From the NCBI RefSeq assembly GCF_009724245.1, contig NZ_WNNK01000005.1:186001-250000 (forward strand): a DNA stretch of 64,000 bases, read 5' to 3'. Below the pieces are notes generated by a model. It searched no databases. It was not told the DNA's origin and saw only the letters and a program-made list of their open reading frames with translations. Position numbers and translations under genes: made by a program. Of the stretch, positions 53,494 to 63,378 are shown piece by piece. Every line of letters begins with the position of its first letter. Positions within the stretch are counted from its first letter, which is position 1. Source of the DNA: Pseudomonas spelaei. Lineage in GTDB: Bacteria; Pseudomonadota; Gammaproteobacteria; Pseudomonadales; Pseudomonadaceae.

Positions 53494-55345
53494 GGGAATA
53501 ATCTCCGGTGCGTTTTTGCAGTTGGCTCTGGGTCAAGGCGCTGGGGCTGATTTCCCACCAGGTTTCCAGGCCGGCGTCATACAGCGGCGCCACTTTCGGG
53601 CGGCCGAAACGGTTCCACCACACGGTGGAAATGCCCGGCGGATAGTAGTTGGGGATCCAGTAGTAACCCCACTGCAATACGCGATCCAACGCATGGGCGT
53701 AATGCAACATCGTCGTGCGACTGTCGGCCTGGATCAGCCCGGTGAGCAAGGCATCCACGGCCGGGTCGCGCAGGGTCATGTAGTTGTTCGAGCCCGGGTC
53801 ATCGGCACTTTCGCCGGCAAAATAATTGAACATCTCGCGCCCTGGCGCCTGAGAGACCGGGTAGGCATTGACGATCATGTCGTAGTCACGGCTGCGGACC
53901 CGGTTGGCGTATTGCGCGGTGTCCACCTGGCGAATATCGAAGCCGATACCAATCTGCGCCAGGTTGCGCTTGAACGGCAGCAGCAAGCGTTCGAAGCCTT
54001 TCTGGCCATTGAGGAAGGTGAAGTGCAGTGCTTGGCCCTCAGCGTTAACCAACTGATCGCCCTGGGGTTTCCAGCCCGCCTCTTTCAGCAACTTCAGTGC
54101 TTGCAACTGCAGGCCGCGAATATTGCCGCTGCCATCGGTATGGGGCGGCTGGAACACTTGGGTGAAGACTTCATCGGGAATTTTCCCGCGCCAGGGCTCG
54201 AGGATTTTCAGCTCTTCGGCGTCCGGCAATTGGGTGGCCGACAGTTCACTGTGGGAGAAAAAACTGCGTTGGCGCAGGTACATGCCGCGCATCATCTGCC
54301 GGTTGCTCCATTCAAAATCCCACAGCAAGGCAATGGCTTGACGTACACGGCGATCCTGGAACAACGGTTTTTTCAGGTTGAACACAAACCCCTGTGACCC
54401 GCGTGCTGCGCCAGGTGCCAGGTGTTCACGCACCAGGCGGCCGTCACTCAAGGCGGGGCCGTCGTATCCGATGGTGTAGGCCGTGGCGGAGAACTCGCGG
54501 TTGTAGTCAAAGGCGCCGGCCTTGAGCACTTGCTGGGAGACACTGGTGTCGGCAAAAAACTCGACGCTCAGGCGATCGAAGTTATAGAGGCCACGTGTCA
54601 CCGGCAGGTCCTTGGCCCACCAATCCCTGACCCGTTCGAAGTGCACGCTGCGCCCGGCATCCACCTGGCTGATCCGATACGGCCCGCTGCCCAGCGGCGC
54701 TTCAAAACCACCACCGTCGGCGAAGTTGCGGTTGCGCCACCAGTGTTCCGATAGCACCGGCAAAGTCGCCAGGTCCAGCGGCAGGGTTCGGCTCTCGTTG
54801 TTCTTGAACACGAAGCGCACTTGCGTCGGCGACTCCACGATCACCTCGGCCACGTCCGCGAACTGCACGCGATATTGCAGGCTGCCTTGGGTGGTCAACA
54901 GCTCGAAGGTGTAGCGCACATCTTCGGCGGTGATCGGGCTGCCATCGTCAAAACGTGCCGCAGGATTGAGGTAGAAGCGCAACCAACTGCGGTCCGGTGC
55001 CAGCTCCATCTGCTGGGCCACCAGGCCGTAGACGCTGTAAGGCTCGTCAAACGAGCGATAGGCCAGTGGCGAGTACAGCCAGCCATCGATCTCGGCCACG
55101 CCGGTGCCCTTGTCGATATACGGGAGAATATGGTCGTACTGGCCACTTTCCAGGGATGAGCGGCTCAGGCTGCCGCCCTTGGGTGCATTCGGGTTGGCGT
55201 AGTCCAGGTGGGTAAAGCCGGGCCCGTATTTGGGCGCATCGCCGTACACCGTCAGCGCCGATTGCGGCGTGGCGTAGACGGCCGGGCTTAACCAAAAGCA
55301 CAGCGCCAGGGTGGTTAATCGGCGGAGCATCGGGTTGATCCTCAT
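53480..55345 (-). CDS. yejA: Periplasmic peptide-binding protein (YejA-like, SBP family 5)
   Basis: The 621-aa protein has a signal peptide cleaved after AVYA (about residue 25). The family 5 pattern follows: [58 protein letters not shown], and [15 protein letters not shown]. YejA-type proteins bind oligopeptides in the periplasm and pass them to YejBEF. It is first in its operon, and a bipartite motif shared with both neighbouring TonB receptors lies 49 bp upstream of its start. Confidence 0.92.
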   Translation of the reverse strand: MRINPMLRRLTTLALCFWLSPAVYATPQSALTVYGDAPKYGPGFTHLDYANPNAPKGGSLSRSSLESGQYDHILPYIDKGTGVAEIDGWLYSPLAYRSFDEPYSVYGLVAQQMELAPDRSWLRFYLNPAARFDDGSPITAEDVRYTFELLTTQGSLQYRVQFADVAEVIVESPTQVRFVFKNNESRTLPLDLATLPVLSEHWWRNRNFADGGGFEAPLGSGPYRISQVDAGRSVHFERVRDWWAKDLPVTRGLYNFDRLSVEFFADTSVSQQVLKAGAFDYNREFSATAYTIGYDGPALSDGRLVREHLAPGAARGSQGFVFNLKKPLFQDRRVRQAIALLWDFEWSNRQMMRGMYLRQRSFFSHSELSATQLPDAEELKILEPWRGKIPDEVFTQVFQPPHTDGSGNIRGLQLQALKLLKEAGWKPQGDQLVNAEGQALHFTFLNGQKGFERLLLPFKRNLAQIGIGFDIRQVDTAQYANRVRSRDYDMIVNAYPVSQAPGREMFNYFAGESADDPGSNNYMTLRDPAVDALLTGLIQADSRTTMLHYAHALDRVLQWGYYWIPNYYPPGISTVWWNRFGRPKVAPLYDAGLETWWEISPSALTQSQLQKRTGDYSHVGL

Positions 55346-55371
55346 GCAAGGCGCCGATCCGCTGCACTTAT

Positions 55372-55409
55372 AGGTATGTGCAGCGGGCCGGCATTTTTTA
55401 TAGGGTGGG
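55372..55409 (-). promoter_or_regulatory. Putative ECF-sigma promoter of yejABEF
   Basis: On the minus strand this reads CCCACCCTATAAAAA, 13 nt, then GCACATACCT. The same two blocks with 12-13 nt spacing stand before both TonB receptor genes (58110-58147 and 61136-61167), each about 50 bp from the start codon. Confidence 0.6.
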
Positions 55410-55433
55410 TCTTAGATCCATTGCTTCTTAAAA

Positions 55434-58082
55434 TCAGAAGTTGTAGCTGAGCCGGGTATAGAGAATCCGTCCGAACGGGTCGGCGTATTTCGGGTCGTAG
55501 CCGCTCTGGAAGGTGTAGGTCTGGTTGCTGAACGGCGGCTCGCGGTCAAACAGGTTCTTCACGCCGAGGGTGAAGGCCAGGGTCTTGCGCCAGGTGTAGG
55601 TGCCGGCCAGGTCCCAGACGTTGTAGGAACCGACGGAGTCGTGGGTGTCACGGTCGGAGTCGTGGTAACCGCTGGTGTAGCGGTTGGTCAGGCTTGCGCC
55701 CAGTGGCCCGTAGTTCCAGGTGCCGGTCAGGCTATGGCGCCAGCGCGCCACGGCGCCTGCCGTGGAGAACTCGCCGCCACGGAAATCACCGAGCTTGTCG
55801 ATGTATTCGCCCTTGAGCTCCTGCTGATATTTGTATTGGTTGACGTAGGTGCCTTGCAGGCCGAGGCCGAAATCACCAAAGGCGGTACTCGGAAAGCGAT
55901 AGTCGAAATTCACGTCGACGCCATTGGTCTTGGTTTTACCCAGGTTGGCCAGGCCGGTGACGATGTGATCAATGGAACCATCGGCCTTGCGAATCAGGCG
56001 GCCGGCGTACTGGTCCGGGTCTTCAAATACCGATGACTCAGGAAACTCGGCGATCTGGTTGGCGATGGTGATCCACCAGAAGTCCAGCCCGGCGGTCAGG
56101 CGCTCGATGGGTTGATAGACGAAGCCGAAGGTGACGTTGCGCGCGGTTTCCGGGCTCAGGCTGCCATTGCCGCCGGTTTGCCGACGGAACTGCTGGGCGC
56201 AGTCACGGTTGGCCAGGCCACCGTTGGCCGGGTTACCACCGGGGCACATCCGTGGGTCGTTGTAATTGGCCACGGTGTAGCTGGTGTAGGTCGGGTTGTA
56301 CAACTCATACAGTGACGGTGCGCGGAAGCCTTCGCTGTAGGCGCCGCGTACTACCAACTCCTTGAACGGCTGGAAGCGGAACGAGTATTTCGGGTTGGTG
56401 GTGTTGCCAAAATCGCTGTATTTGTCGTGGCGTACGGCGGCGGACAGTTCCAGGCTGTCGAGCACCGGCACATTGACCTCGGCGTATTGCGCCGAGATGC
56501 TGCGATTACCGTGAACCGCGCCATTCGGGTCGACACCCAGGCTTTGCACGGTTTCGGCAAACTGGGCGAAGTCCTGGTGGAAATCTTCCTTGCGGTATTC
56601 ACCGCCCAACGCCAGGGCCGAGGGACCTGCGCCAAACCAGTCGCCGATTTCCCGGCTGACGCGTCCGTCTATGGCCTTGACCCGGCCCACAGCGGTTGCG
56701 TAGTCGCCGTCAACGCGGCTGGATGCCAGTAGCGCCCTGCCCGCTTCGGTCTGCGGGCCGAACGGGTTGATCACGCCGTTGGCAATCCCCTGGCTGATGG
56801 ACTGGTCGTTCACATAGCCGTCGAGAATGGTTTGCACCACTTTGTTCTGGTTATACGAGGCACCGACGTTGTAGTCCCAGCCGGCGGCAGTGCCATCGAA
56901 GCTCAGCAACAGGCGCTGGCTGACGTTGTCATCTTCGTGCTTGCGGGCGCCGGCGTCGGTTTCGCGCCAGTTCACGTCGACCGGTTGTGTCGGATCGAGG
57001 GTAAAACCGCTGGGCCCCGGCGTAATACCGTTGCCAGGATAGAACGGCGTACCAGGGTTGACCTGATTGCCCATCAAGGTGCCCGGGCCGATTTGCGTGC
57101 GGTTTTCATTGCGGGCCCAGAAATACTCCAGGCTGACCGAGTGATCATCGGCGAGCTTGCCGGTGGCTTTGGCAAAGGCCGAGGTCTTTTCGGTTTCCGG
57201 CACCAGGTCCAGGTAGTTCCACAGGCTCTGACGGCAGATGCCGTTGCGCGATAACAACCCCGGCGAGTTGCAGCCGGAACCGGCTAAAGGGTTGGTAGCG
57301 TTGCGACCCTGGCTCCAGTTGGCCGGTGCCGCTGTCCCCGAGGTGTAATCCAGGCCACGCCCGGGCTGGTAGTTGTAGGTGTAGTCGCGATCCTTGGCGG
57401 CCAGGCGGGTTTGTTTGTCGTAGCTGACCACGCCGAACACGTTGAAGCGGTCGTCTTCCAGGTCGCCAAAACCATAGCTGCCGCTGAAGTTATGGCTGTC
57501 ACCACCACCGCTGTGAGTGGGCGTGTCGTAACCGGTGGAGAGCTGGCCGCCGGTCACACTTTTCTTGGTGATGAAGTTGATCACCCCGCCGATGGCATCG
57601 GTGCCGTATAGCGCCGAGGCGCCGTCACGCAGCACTTCTACCCGGTCGATGGCGGCGAAAGGAATGGTGTTCAGGTCCACCCCGGAGCCGTTGGAATTGC
57701 TGACGGCGTTGTTGCCCAAACGCCTGCCATTGAGTAGCACCAGGGTTTTGTTCGCGCCGATCCCCCGCAGGTCGGCAAAGGATGCGCCACCGCTGCTGGA
57801 ACCCACGGAACGCCCTGAACCGACCGAGGATTGGTTGGCGGAAATGCGGTTGATCAGTTCTTCGGTGGTGGTGACGCCCTGCTCACGCAGTTGCTCGACA
57901 CGCAGGATGGTCACGGGTACAGCCGTTTCGGCATCGGCGCGGCGGATGGCGGTGCCGGTGACTTCCACTCGCTGTAATTGGGGTTCGGTGCCTGAGGTGT
58001 CGTCGGCCAGCGCGGGCATGGCATTGATGGCCAGCAGCAAAGCCATGCCCAGTGGTGCTTCAAGTGGTCTGAATCGTGTCAT
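55434..58082 (-). CDS. TonB-dependent outer membrane receptor
   Basis: The 882-aa receptor has a signal peptide (cleavage near ALA/DD, residue 26), a plug domain (VTILRVEQLREQGVTTTEELINRI, ALYGTDAIGGVINFIT) and a C-terminal 22-strand barrel region ending in Phe (TRLSYNF). Such receptors import siderophores, vitamins, peptides or sugars using TonB energy. It has no N-terminal signalling domain, so it does not itself switch on the ECF sigma factor. It lies between yejA and the second receptor, all on one strand, and shares their promoter motif. Confidence 0.93.
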   Translation of the reverse strand: MTRFRPLEAPLGMALLLAINAMPALADDTSGTEPQLQRVEVTGTAIRRADAETAVPVTILRVEQLREQGVTTTEELINRISANQSSVGSGRSVGSSSGGASFADLRGIGANKTLVLLNGRRLGNNAVSNSNGSGVDLNTIPFAAIDRVEVLRDGASALYGTDAIGGVINFITKKSVTGGQLSTGYDTPTHSGGGDSHNFSGSYGFGDLEDDRFNVFGVVSYDKQTRLAAKDRDYTYNYQPGRGLDYTSGTAAPANWSQGRNATNPLAGSGCNSPGLLSRNGICRQSLWNYLDLVPETEKTSAFAKATGKLADDHSVSLEYFWARNENRTQIGPGTLMGNQVNPGTPFYPGNGITPGPSGFTLDPTQPVDVNWRETDAGARKHEDDNVSQRLLLSFDGTAAGWDYNVGASYNQNKVVQTILDGYVNDQSISQGIANGVINPFGPQTEAGRALLASSRVDGDYATAVGRVKAIDGRVSREIGDWFGAGPSALALGGEYRKEDFHQDFAQFAETVQSLGVDPNGAVHGNRSISAQYAEVNVPVLDSLELSAAVRHDKYSDFGNTTNPKYSFRFQPFKELVVRGAYSEGFRAPSLYELYNPTYTSYTVANYNDPRMCPGGNPANGGLANRDCAQQFRRQTGGNGSLSPETARNVTFGFVYQPIERLTAGLDFWWITIANQIAEFPESSVFEDPDQYAGRLIRKADGSIDHIVTGLANLGKTKTNGVDVNFDYRFPSTAFGDFGLGLQGTYVNQYKYQQELKGEYIDKLGDFRGGEFSTAGAVARWRHSLTGTWNYGPLGASLTNRYTSGYHDSDRDTHDSVGSYNVWDLAGTYTWRKTLAFTLGVKNLFDREPPFSNQTYTFQSGYDPKYADPFGRILYTRLSYNF

Positions 58083-58109
58083 CGCGACATCCCTGCGGTG
58101 TGGTTATGC

Positions 58110-58147
58110 AGGGATGTGCGTTGGGCGTGGGGTTTTTATAGGGTGGG
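58110..58147 (-). promoter_or_regulatory. Putative ECF-sigma promoter of TonB receptor 1
   Basis: The minus strand reads CCCACCCTATAAAAA (58147-58133), 13 nt, then GCACATCCCT (58119-58110). The first block is identical over 15 bases to the one before yejA. Confidence 0.6.
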
Positions 58148-58195
58148 GATTAGACCGTTGGGTGCTTAGCTTATGTGTTTGCTTGAGACTGACCC

Positions 58196-61105
58196 TCACC
58201 CCCCAAAGTGATAACTCACATCCAGCCACCACTGCCGCCCATACGGGTCATAGTTACCCGTCGGATAATTCGGCCATCCCGCCGAATCGTCATGCTTGAT
58301 CTGGTTCAACAGGTTATTCACCGTCAGCCCTACACTCGCCCGGTCACTCAGTTGGTAACGAGCGCTGGCGTTAAACACGGTCCACGGCGACAAACGCCCA
58401 TCGCCTGCCGCATTGGTGACGCTGCCATAACGGATACCGGAAATGGTGGCAGTGGTCTTCTCGTAGTCCCAGGTCAAGCTGGCGTTGTCCTTGCTGCGCC
58501 AGTCGAACACGGTCCGCGAACTGCGCCAATCCTGGGTCGGCGCGTCGTCCGACTCCTTGTAGAAGCTGGACAGCACCAGGGTGTAGCCCAGCCCGGCATT
58601 GAAGGCGCCGTAACGCCCCGCACCCCAGCGAATATTGCTCTTGAAGTCCAACCCGCTGACCCGCTGGCTGGCCGCGTTGATCGCATTGACCCGCACCCGC
58701 TGCAACTTGTTGGGATCCACCGCCGCGTTGCCCGGATTACGGTCAATGCGTGCCAGGGTCGCCTGGCAACTGGCCGAGTTGATGTCCTGCTGGCCACTGC
58801 GGCAGGCGTTTTCATCTTGCAGCAGGCGGTTTTCGTCAACGTTGGTCAGTAGATCGTCGATCTGTACGCGCCAGTAATCAGCAGAGAAGTCGAAATTGCG
58901 CGAAGGCGACCACACGAAGCCATAGGTCCAGGATTTGCCACGTTCGGACTTCAGGTCGCTGCTGCCACTCTGGGTGTAGTTGACGATGCCCTTGTCACAG
59001 GCGCCGTCCACGCCCTTGCTGCAACCGTAGTAGTCGATCTGCGACGGGTAGTAGCCGTTGCTGTCGGACTGGTAGATGTAGTTGAGGTCCGGTGCGCGGA
59101 AACTGGTGCCGTAGCTGCCACGCACCAGCAGGCTGTTCACCGGGCGCCACTCCAGGCCCAGGTTATAGGTGGTCTGTTGTTCGGTGCGGCCGCTGAATTT
59201 GTATTGGTCCCAGCGCCCGGCGGTGGTCGCCAGCAAGGTGTCGGTGACCGGAATACTGAACTCTGCACCCGCTGCGTAACGCTTGCGTGAGCCTCCCGAA
59301 CTTTGTGCCGGGGCAAGGCCATAGAACTCGCCGTCATTGAGGCCACCGTCCGGGTCGACACGGTATTCCTGTTTACCCGACTCCAGTACCCCGGCAAACC
59401 CGACGGGGCCAGCGGGAAGGTCGAACAGTTCACCATTGAGGGACGCGGTGTAGTTCTGCGACACCGAACGGCTGGTCTGGGTCTGGTTGGTGCGAAACTG
59501 CTGCCACTCCTCAGGGGTCAAGGCGCGGTCCAGCCGAGCCGGGTCCGGCGCAAACACCGGATGGCCATCCTGCTGGCCCACTTGCGGCCCCAGGTAAAAG
59601 TCGCGAATGCTCGACAGCGGCGTGTAGCGGCTGGTGCGCACGCTGCGATACACCGAACGGTTGGCCGCCAACTCGTAGCCCCAACTGCTGTCAGCGATCT
59701 TGTCCGACAGGCCAAGGGTGCCGGTCCATGAGGTGTCGGTCCATTTGCTGTTGTTGGTGCTGCGCCCGCCGATTTCTTCTTCGCCGAAACGCCGGTACCA
59801 ACGCTCCAGCTTGCCGGTGTTCTGGTTGATGAAGTCCGGCGAGGTAAAGGTCGGGCCGCGGGTGTTGTTCTGGATATGGTCCAGGCCATACATCAGGTCG
59901 GCGAATACCTGGCCGCTGTCGCTGAAATGCCAGGTGCCACGGGTGTAGCCGTCGTAGTTTTCCTTTTGCGTCTGGATCGTCCAGTAGTCGTTGTAGACCT
60001 GGTCGGTACGGCAGCGACCACCGCCGTTGACCAGTTTGTTGCCGAACACGCCCTGATAGCCGCCGCAGCCAGGTCCCAGGTAATGACCGCTGCTTAAATC
60101 GCGACGATAACCCACATCAGCCAGGGGCGCGCCGCCCTTCATGAACCCGCGATCGCTGGCCCAGATCGGGTCGCGCTGGGTCAACTCCAGGCCGAACAAC
60201 CCGTCAAAGTCCCCCCAACTGCCGCCGCCACTGAGTTGCAGGCGCTGATTGTCACCGCCGCCCCGCTCCGTGGTGCCGCCCTTGAGATTGACGTCGATGC
60301 CGCTGATCTTATTCTTCAGGATGATGTTGACCACCCCGGCAATTGCATCCGAGCCGTAGACCGCCGAGGCACCGCTGCTGAGGATTTCGATGCGGTCGAT
60401 GATCGCCGAAGGAATATTCGCCAGGTTAGTGAAGTTGACCTTGCCGTCGTAGGGCGTCGGGTAATCGGCCACACGCCGGCCATTGATCAACACCAACGTG
60501 TGGTTGGGCCCCAGGCCCCGCAGGTTCAGCGCGCTGGCAGCGGGTTGCCAGGTGTTGCCGTAGTCTTCGCCCTGGCTCATGCCGGTGTTTTGCGTCTGGC
60601 TGGCCAGCGCGTCGTAAACGTTGCGATAACCCTTGGCTTCCATTTCTTCATGGGTGATCACGTTCACCGGGGTCGCGCCGTCGGTTTGCGCGCGAGCGAT
60701 GCGCGAACCGGTCACCGTGACTTTTTCCATGCGGTAGTCGGCGCTTGTCTGCACGGGCGGGCTGTCATTGCTCTTGATGGGGGCGGCACGCACCGTCAGC
60801 CCCTGTTCGCTGTCATCCACTTGCAAGCCACTGCCCTGCAGCGCCTTGTCCACTGCCTGCTGACTGTCCAGCGCACCGCGAATGGCGCCACTGCGCTTGC
60901 CTTGCACCAGGGGTTGGCTGAAGGAAATCATTACCCCTGTCTGACGTGAGATATCCAGCAGCACCTCGTCCAGCGGGCCGCTGGCGATATCAAAGGTGAA
61001 GACCTTTTGGGCAGGTTCCTGGGCCAGAACCAGTGGCGGACAGATCCCCATCGCCAGGACTGCGGCCAGCGTCAGCCGGGGTAATTGTTGTTTGAATGCG
61101 TGCAT
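58196..61105 (-). CDS. TonB-dependent receptor with signalling (STN) domain
   Basis: The 969-aa protein has a signal peptide (cleavage near VLA/QEP), then an STN/secretin domain (about residues 38-110; FDIASGPLDEVLLDISRQTG, QAVDKALQGSGLQ), the mark of transducers that signal through FecR-type proteins. Plug (VNVITHEEMEAKGYRNVYDAL, AVYGSDAIAGVVNIIL) and barrel follow, ending in SYHFGG rather than the usual terminal Phe. It is next to fecR and the ECF sigma gene, so it is the expected surface sensor for this set. Confidence 0.94.
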   Translation of the reverse strand: MHAFKQQLPRLTLAAVLAMGICPPLVLAQEPAQKVFTFDIASGPLDEVLLDISRQTGVMISFSQPLVQGKRSGAIRGALDSQQAVDKALQGSGLQVDDSEQGLTVRAAPIKSNDSPPVQTSADYRMEKVTVTGSRIARAQTDGATPVNVITHEEMEAKGYRNVYDALASQTQNTGMSQGEDYGNTWQPAASALNLRGLGPNHTLVLINGRRVADYPTPYDGKVNFTNLANIPSAIIDRIEILSSGASAVYGSDAIAGVVNIILKNKISGIDVNLKGGTTERGGGDNQRLQLSGGGSWGDFDGLFGLELTQRDPIWASDRGFMKGGAPLADVGYRRDLSSGHYLGPGCGGYQGVFGNKLVNGGGRCRTDQVYNDYWTIQTQKENYDGYTRGTWHFSDSGQVFADLMYGLDHIQNNTRGPTFTSPDFINQNTGKLERWYRRFGEEEIGGRSTNNSKWTDTSWTGTLGLSDKIADSSWGYELAANRSVYRSVRTSRYTPLSSIRDFYLGPQVGQQDGHPVFAPDPARLDRALTPEEWQQFRTNQTQTSRSVSQNYTASLNGELFDLPAGPVGFAGVLESGKQEYRVDPDGGLNDGEFYGLAPAQSSGGSRKRYAAGAEFSIPVTDTLLATTAGRWDQYKFSGRTEQQTTYNLGLEWRPVNSLLVRGSYGTSFRAPDLNYIYQSDSNGYYPSQIDYYGCSKGVDGACDKGIVNYTQSGSSDLKSERGKSWTYGFVWSPSRNFDFSADYWRVQIDDLLTNVDENRLLQDENACRSGQQDINSASCQATLARIDRNPGNAAVDPNKLQRVRVNAINAASQRVSGLDFKSNIRWGAGRYGAFNAGLGYTLVLSSFYKESDDAPTQDWRSSRTVFDWRSKDNASLTWDYEKTTATISGIRYGSVTNAAGDGRLSPWTVFNASARYQLSDRASVGLTVNNLLNQIKHDDSAGWPNYPTGNYDPYGRQWWLDVSYHFGG

Positions 61106-61135
61106 CGAGGGCCTCCCTGTTAAGTGCGTCTACAG

Positions 61136-61167
61136 GGAATGAGCAGCGGCCGAATGGTTTTTATAGG
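61136..61167 (-). promoter_or_regulatory. Putative ECF-sigma promoter of TonB receptor 2
   Basis: The minus strand reads CCCTATAAAAA (61167-61157), 12 nt, then GCTCATTCC (61144-61136). It lies 51 bp before the receptor start and matches the motif before yejA and receptor 1. Confidence 0.55.
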
Positions 61168-61206
61168 GCTACCGATAGGCCAAGAAGTTATGGCGTTATA
61201 ACTCGG

Positions 61207-62151
61207 TCAACGAGGGTCGATGCTGACCCAATACGCACTGTGATACGTCACGCGGATCGGCAACGAATGCTGGAGCAACAGCAAGGTGCGGTCGGTGTCA
61301 TCCAGCGGATAAATACCGCTCAGGCGCAACCCGGCCACCTGCGGACTCAGGCGCAGGATCCCCTGGCGATAGTTGCCCAGGCGGTCGATCACTTCGGCCA
61401 AGGTACGGTCATGCACTTCAAGGCGGCCCTGGGTCCAGGCATTTTCATCGCCTTTGGTGCCTTGCGTGGCAAGAATATCGTGTGCATCGAAGCACACACT
61501 CTGGCCAGCCTCGACCACTTGCCGGACGCCCCCGCGCGTGAGCACTTCGGCCCGCGAATGCAGCATCACCAAACGGGTGGAGTCTTCGCCGTGCTGTACC
61601 AGAAATTGCGTACCCAGGGCGCGGATCAGACCGTGCTCGGTCTGTACCACGAAGGGCCGCGCCGCCTCCTTGGCCACGTCCACCCATAATTCCCCTGCAC
61701 GCAGTTCCAGCAACCGCTGGCGGGCGTCGAACAGGTTGATCACGCGGCTGCGAGCGTTCAGCGTCAGGTGGCTGCCATCTTCCAGCGTAAATGGCTTACG
61801 CTCGCCCGTGCCGGTGTACAGTTCACCGAAAGCCCCTGGCCAACCCTCGCGGCGTCCCAGTAGCACCGCTGCCAACGCCACCACCAGACTGCCAACGACA
61901 AAGCGCCGTCGGCTCGAGGGCGCGTTCACGCTGTGCAAGACGCTCTGGCTTGGCACCCGGCGCAAGGCGTTGGTGCGCAGCAACCTCAAGCCCCCGCTCA
62001 TTTGATCAATGACCTGTTGATGGCGGACATCAGCCCCGCACCAGGTCTCGAATGCCTCGCGTTCCTGGTCCGTCACGTGTTCCGACTGCAACAACGCCAT
62101 CCACAGCGCAGCTTCATCCACCACGGCATCATCGGGGCGCGATAGCCTCAT
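61207..62151 (-). CDS. FecR family anti-sigma/sigma regulator
   Basis: The 314-aa protein has an N-terminal cytoplasmic part (DUF4880-type, about residues 8-60; EAALWMALLQSEHVTDQEREAFETW), one membrane segment (about 84-100; VVGSLVVALAAVLLG) and a periplasmic FecR domain (TGTGERKPFTLEDGSHLTLNARS, LRAGELWVDVAKEAARPFVV, ALGTQFLV). It relays the receptor signal to the sigma factor. It overlaps the sigma gene by 4 bp, so the pair is co-translated. Confidence 0.93.
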   Translation of the reverse strand: MRLSRPDDAVVDEAALWMALLQSEHVTDQEREAFETWCGADVRHQQVIDQMSGGLRLLRTNALRRVPSQSVLHSVNAPSSRRRFVVGSLVVALAAVLLGRREGWPGAFGELYTGTGERKPFTLEDGSHLTLNARSRVINLFDARQRLLELRAGELWVDVAKEAARPFVVQTEHGLIRALGTQFLVQHGEDSTRLVMLHSRAEVLTRGGVRQVVEAGQSVCFDAHDILATQGTKGDENAWTQGRLEVHDRTLAEVIDRLGNYRQGILRLSPQVAGLRLSGIYPLDDTDRTLLLLQHSLPIRVTYHSAYWVSIDPR

Positions 62152-62660
62152 GGCTGGGCCATCACTTGGTAACAGCGCTTGAATGCATCGGCCATGTATT
62201 GCTGCACCCGGCTGGTAGACACCTGCAAGCGTTCGCCAATCTGGCTGTAGGTCAAGCCGTCCAGTTGGTGGTAAAGAAACGCCGCCTTGGCTTTGGCTGA
62301 CAGGCCATCCAGCAGCCGGTCTAGCGCGAGTAACGCCTCAATAACCAGCGCCCGCTCCTCCGGAGAGGGATGTACCGGCGCAGGCGAATGGGCCAGGCTT
62401 TCGAGGTAGGCACGTTCCAGGTCTTGCCGGCGCCAGCCTTCGTACACCAGGCGCCTGGCGATGGTGGTCAACAATGCCCGGGGCTCGCGGATGGCCGTCG
62501 GATCCGGCAGCGACAACACCCGCAGGAAGGTTTCCGAAGCAATGTCCTGAGCACTGTGATGACAGCCCAGCGTACGGCTGACGGAACCGCACAACCACTG
62601 ATAATCCTTTTGGAACATTTGCCCAATCAACACGTGACTGGGGGGCTGTTGGACACCCAT
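62148..62660 (-). CDS. ECF sigma factor (FecI-like)
   Basis: The 170-aa sigma factor has region 2 (FQKDYQWLCGSVSRTLGCHHSAQDIASETFLRVL) and region 4 (LSAKAKAAFLYHQLDGLTYSQIGERLQVSTSRVQQYM) as in FecI-type iron-starvation or transduction sigmas. ATG 62660 has GGGAG 7 bp upstream; the frame to 62897 has no homology to the family. It probably reads the bipartite motif before the two receptors and yejA. I found no clear Fur box in 62661-62900. Confidence 0.92.
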   Translation of the reverse strand: MGVQQPPSHVLIGQMFQKDYQWLCGSVSRTLGCHHSAQDIASETFLRVLSLPDPTAIREPRALLTTIARRLVYEGWRRQDLERAYLESLAHSPAPVHPSPEERALVIEALLALDRLLDGLSAKAKAAFLYHQLDGLTYSQIGERLQVSTSRVQQYMADAFKRCYQVMAQP

Positions 62661-62937
62661 GCCTTGCTCCCTTACGAGACATCTCACCGGTCTCAGAAAT
62701 CGTCTATTAGCGCTGGCTCGAAACGAGCTCAGGGTCGAAGGGGCGACTTTGCAGCAGAGATGATCAGCTTTGGAAGTAATAAAAAGTATGAGATAGCTAT
62801 AAAATAGATATAAGAAAGCGGGCTTATCGTTTTGGCTGATAAACAGTATTGCCGCGCACTCGTTCAGCCTCTCGGTGGCCGCTTTATAGAATGGCAACCA
62901 CAGTCAAATCGCCACAGGCGTGGTGATGGAGGTTGTC

Positions 62938-63210
62938 ATGCGTTACTTATTCGTTGCCCTGCTGAGTGTGTTCAGCACCCTGGCCATGGCCCAGGGAGAA
63001 GTGCCCGCAGCCAACGCCAGCGCGACTGCTCAGGCCAGCGACGCCGATGATTCTTCCCTGGACCTGGACATTGCCAAGGTGGTGCGTGATAGCAGTGAGT
63101 CATCGAAAGAGTGCGGGCCGGTCAAAGGGCATATGGTCTACGTTGACAGTCATGGCGTACGGCACGAGTTGGACTATGTGCGGTTGGGGGATGCTTGTCA
63201 GCATGGTTGA
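62938..63210 (+). CDS. DUF2790 small periplasmic protein
   Basis: The 90-aa protein has a signal peptide (MRYLFVALLSVFSTLAMA/QGE) and the DUF2790 pattern: SLDLDIAKVV, CGPVKGHMVYVDSHGVRHELDYVRLGDAC with two Cys that may form a disulphide. This family is found mostly in Pseudomonas and has no known function. GGAGG lies 5 bp before the ATG at 62938; an in-frame start at 62920 is less likely. Confidence 0.85.
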   Translation: MRYLFVALLSVFSTLAMAQGEVPAANASATAQASDADDSSLDLDIAKVVRDSSESSKECGPVKGHMVYVDSHGVRHELDYVRLGDACQHG

Positions 63211-63266
63211 TGGGGGCCGAGGCGGCCTGGTAGCCGACCCATTCTCTGAAGCGAACACTGTTCCCC

Positions 63267-63355
63267 TGTGGGGGAGCTGGTTTGCCTGCGATGCAAACGA
63301 CTCGGTTTTTCAGTAAGACCGAGGCGATGCCATCGCAGGCAAGCCAGCTCCCACA
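63267..63355. repeat. Long inverted repeat of a second type
   Basis: The left arm 63267-63293 (TGTGGGGGAGCTGGTTTGCC...) pairs with 63331-63355 (CATCGCAGGCAAGCCAGCTC...) with a few mismatches; the centre holds a short TCGG/CCGA repeat. The CATCGCAGGC...AGCTCCCACA arm is the widespread P. fluorescens intergenic repeat. It lies between the convergent DUF2790 and integrase genes. Confidence 0.8.
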
Positions 63356-63378
63356 GAAAAGCAAAAGGGGCCACCCGA

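Noticed and set aside
62661..62937. Fur box upstream of the ECF sigma gene
   Set aside because: The region is AT-rich but no 19-bp GATAATGATAATCATTATC-like palindrome could be found by eye.
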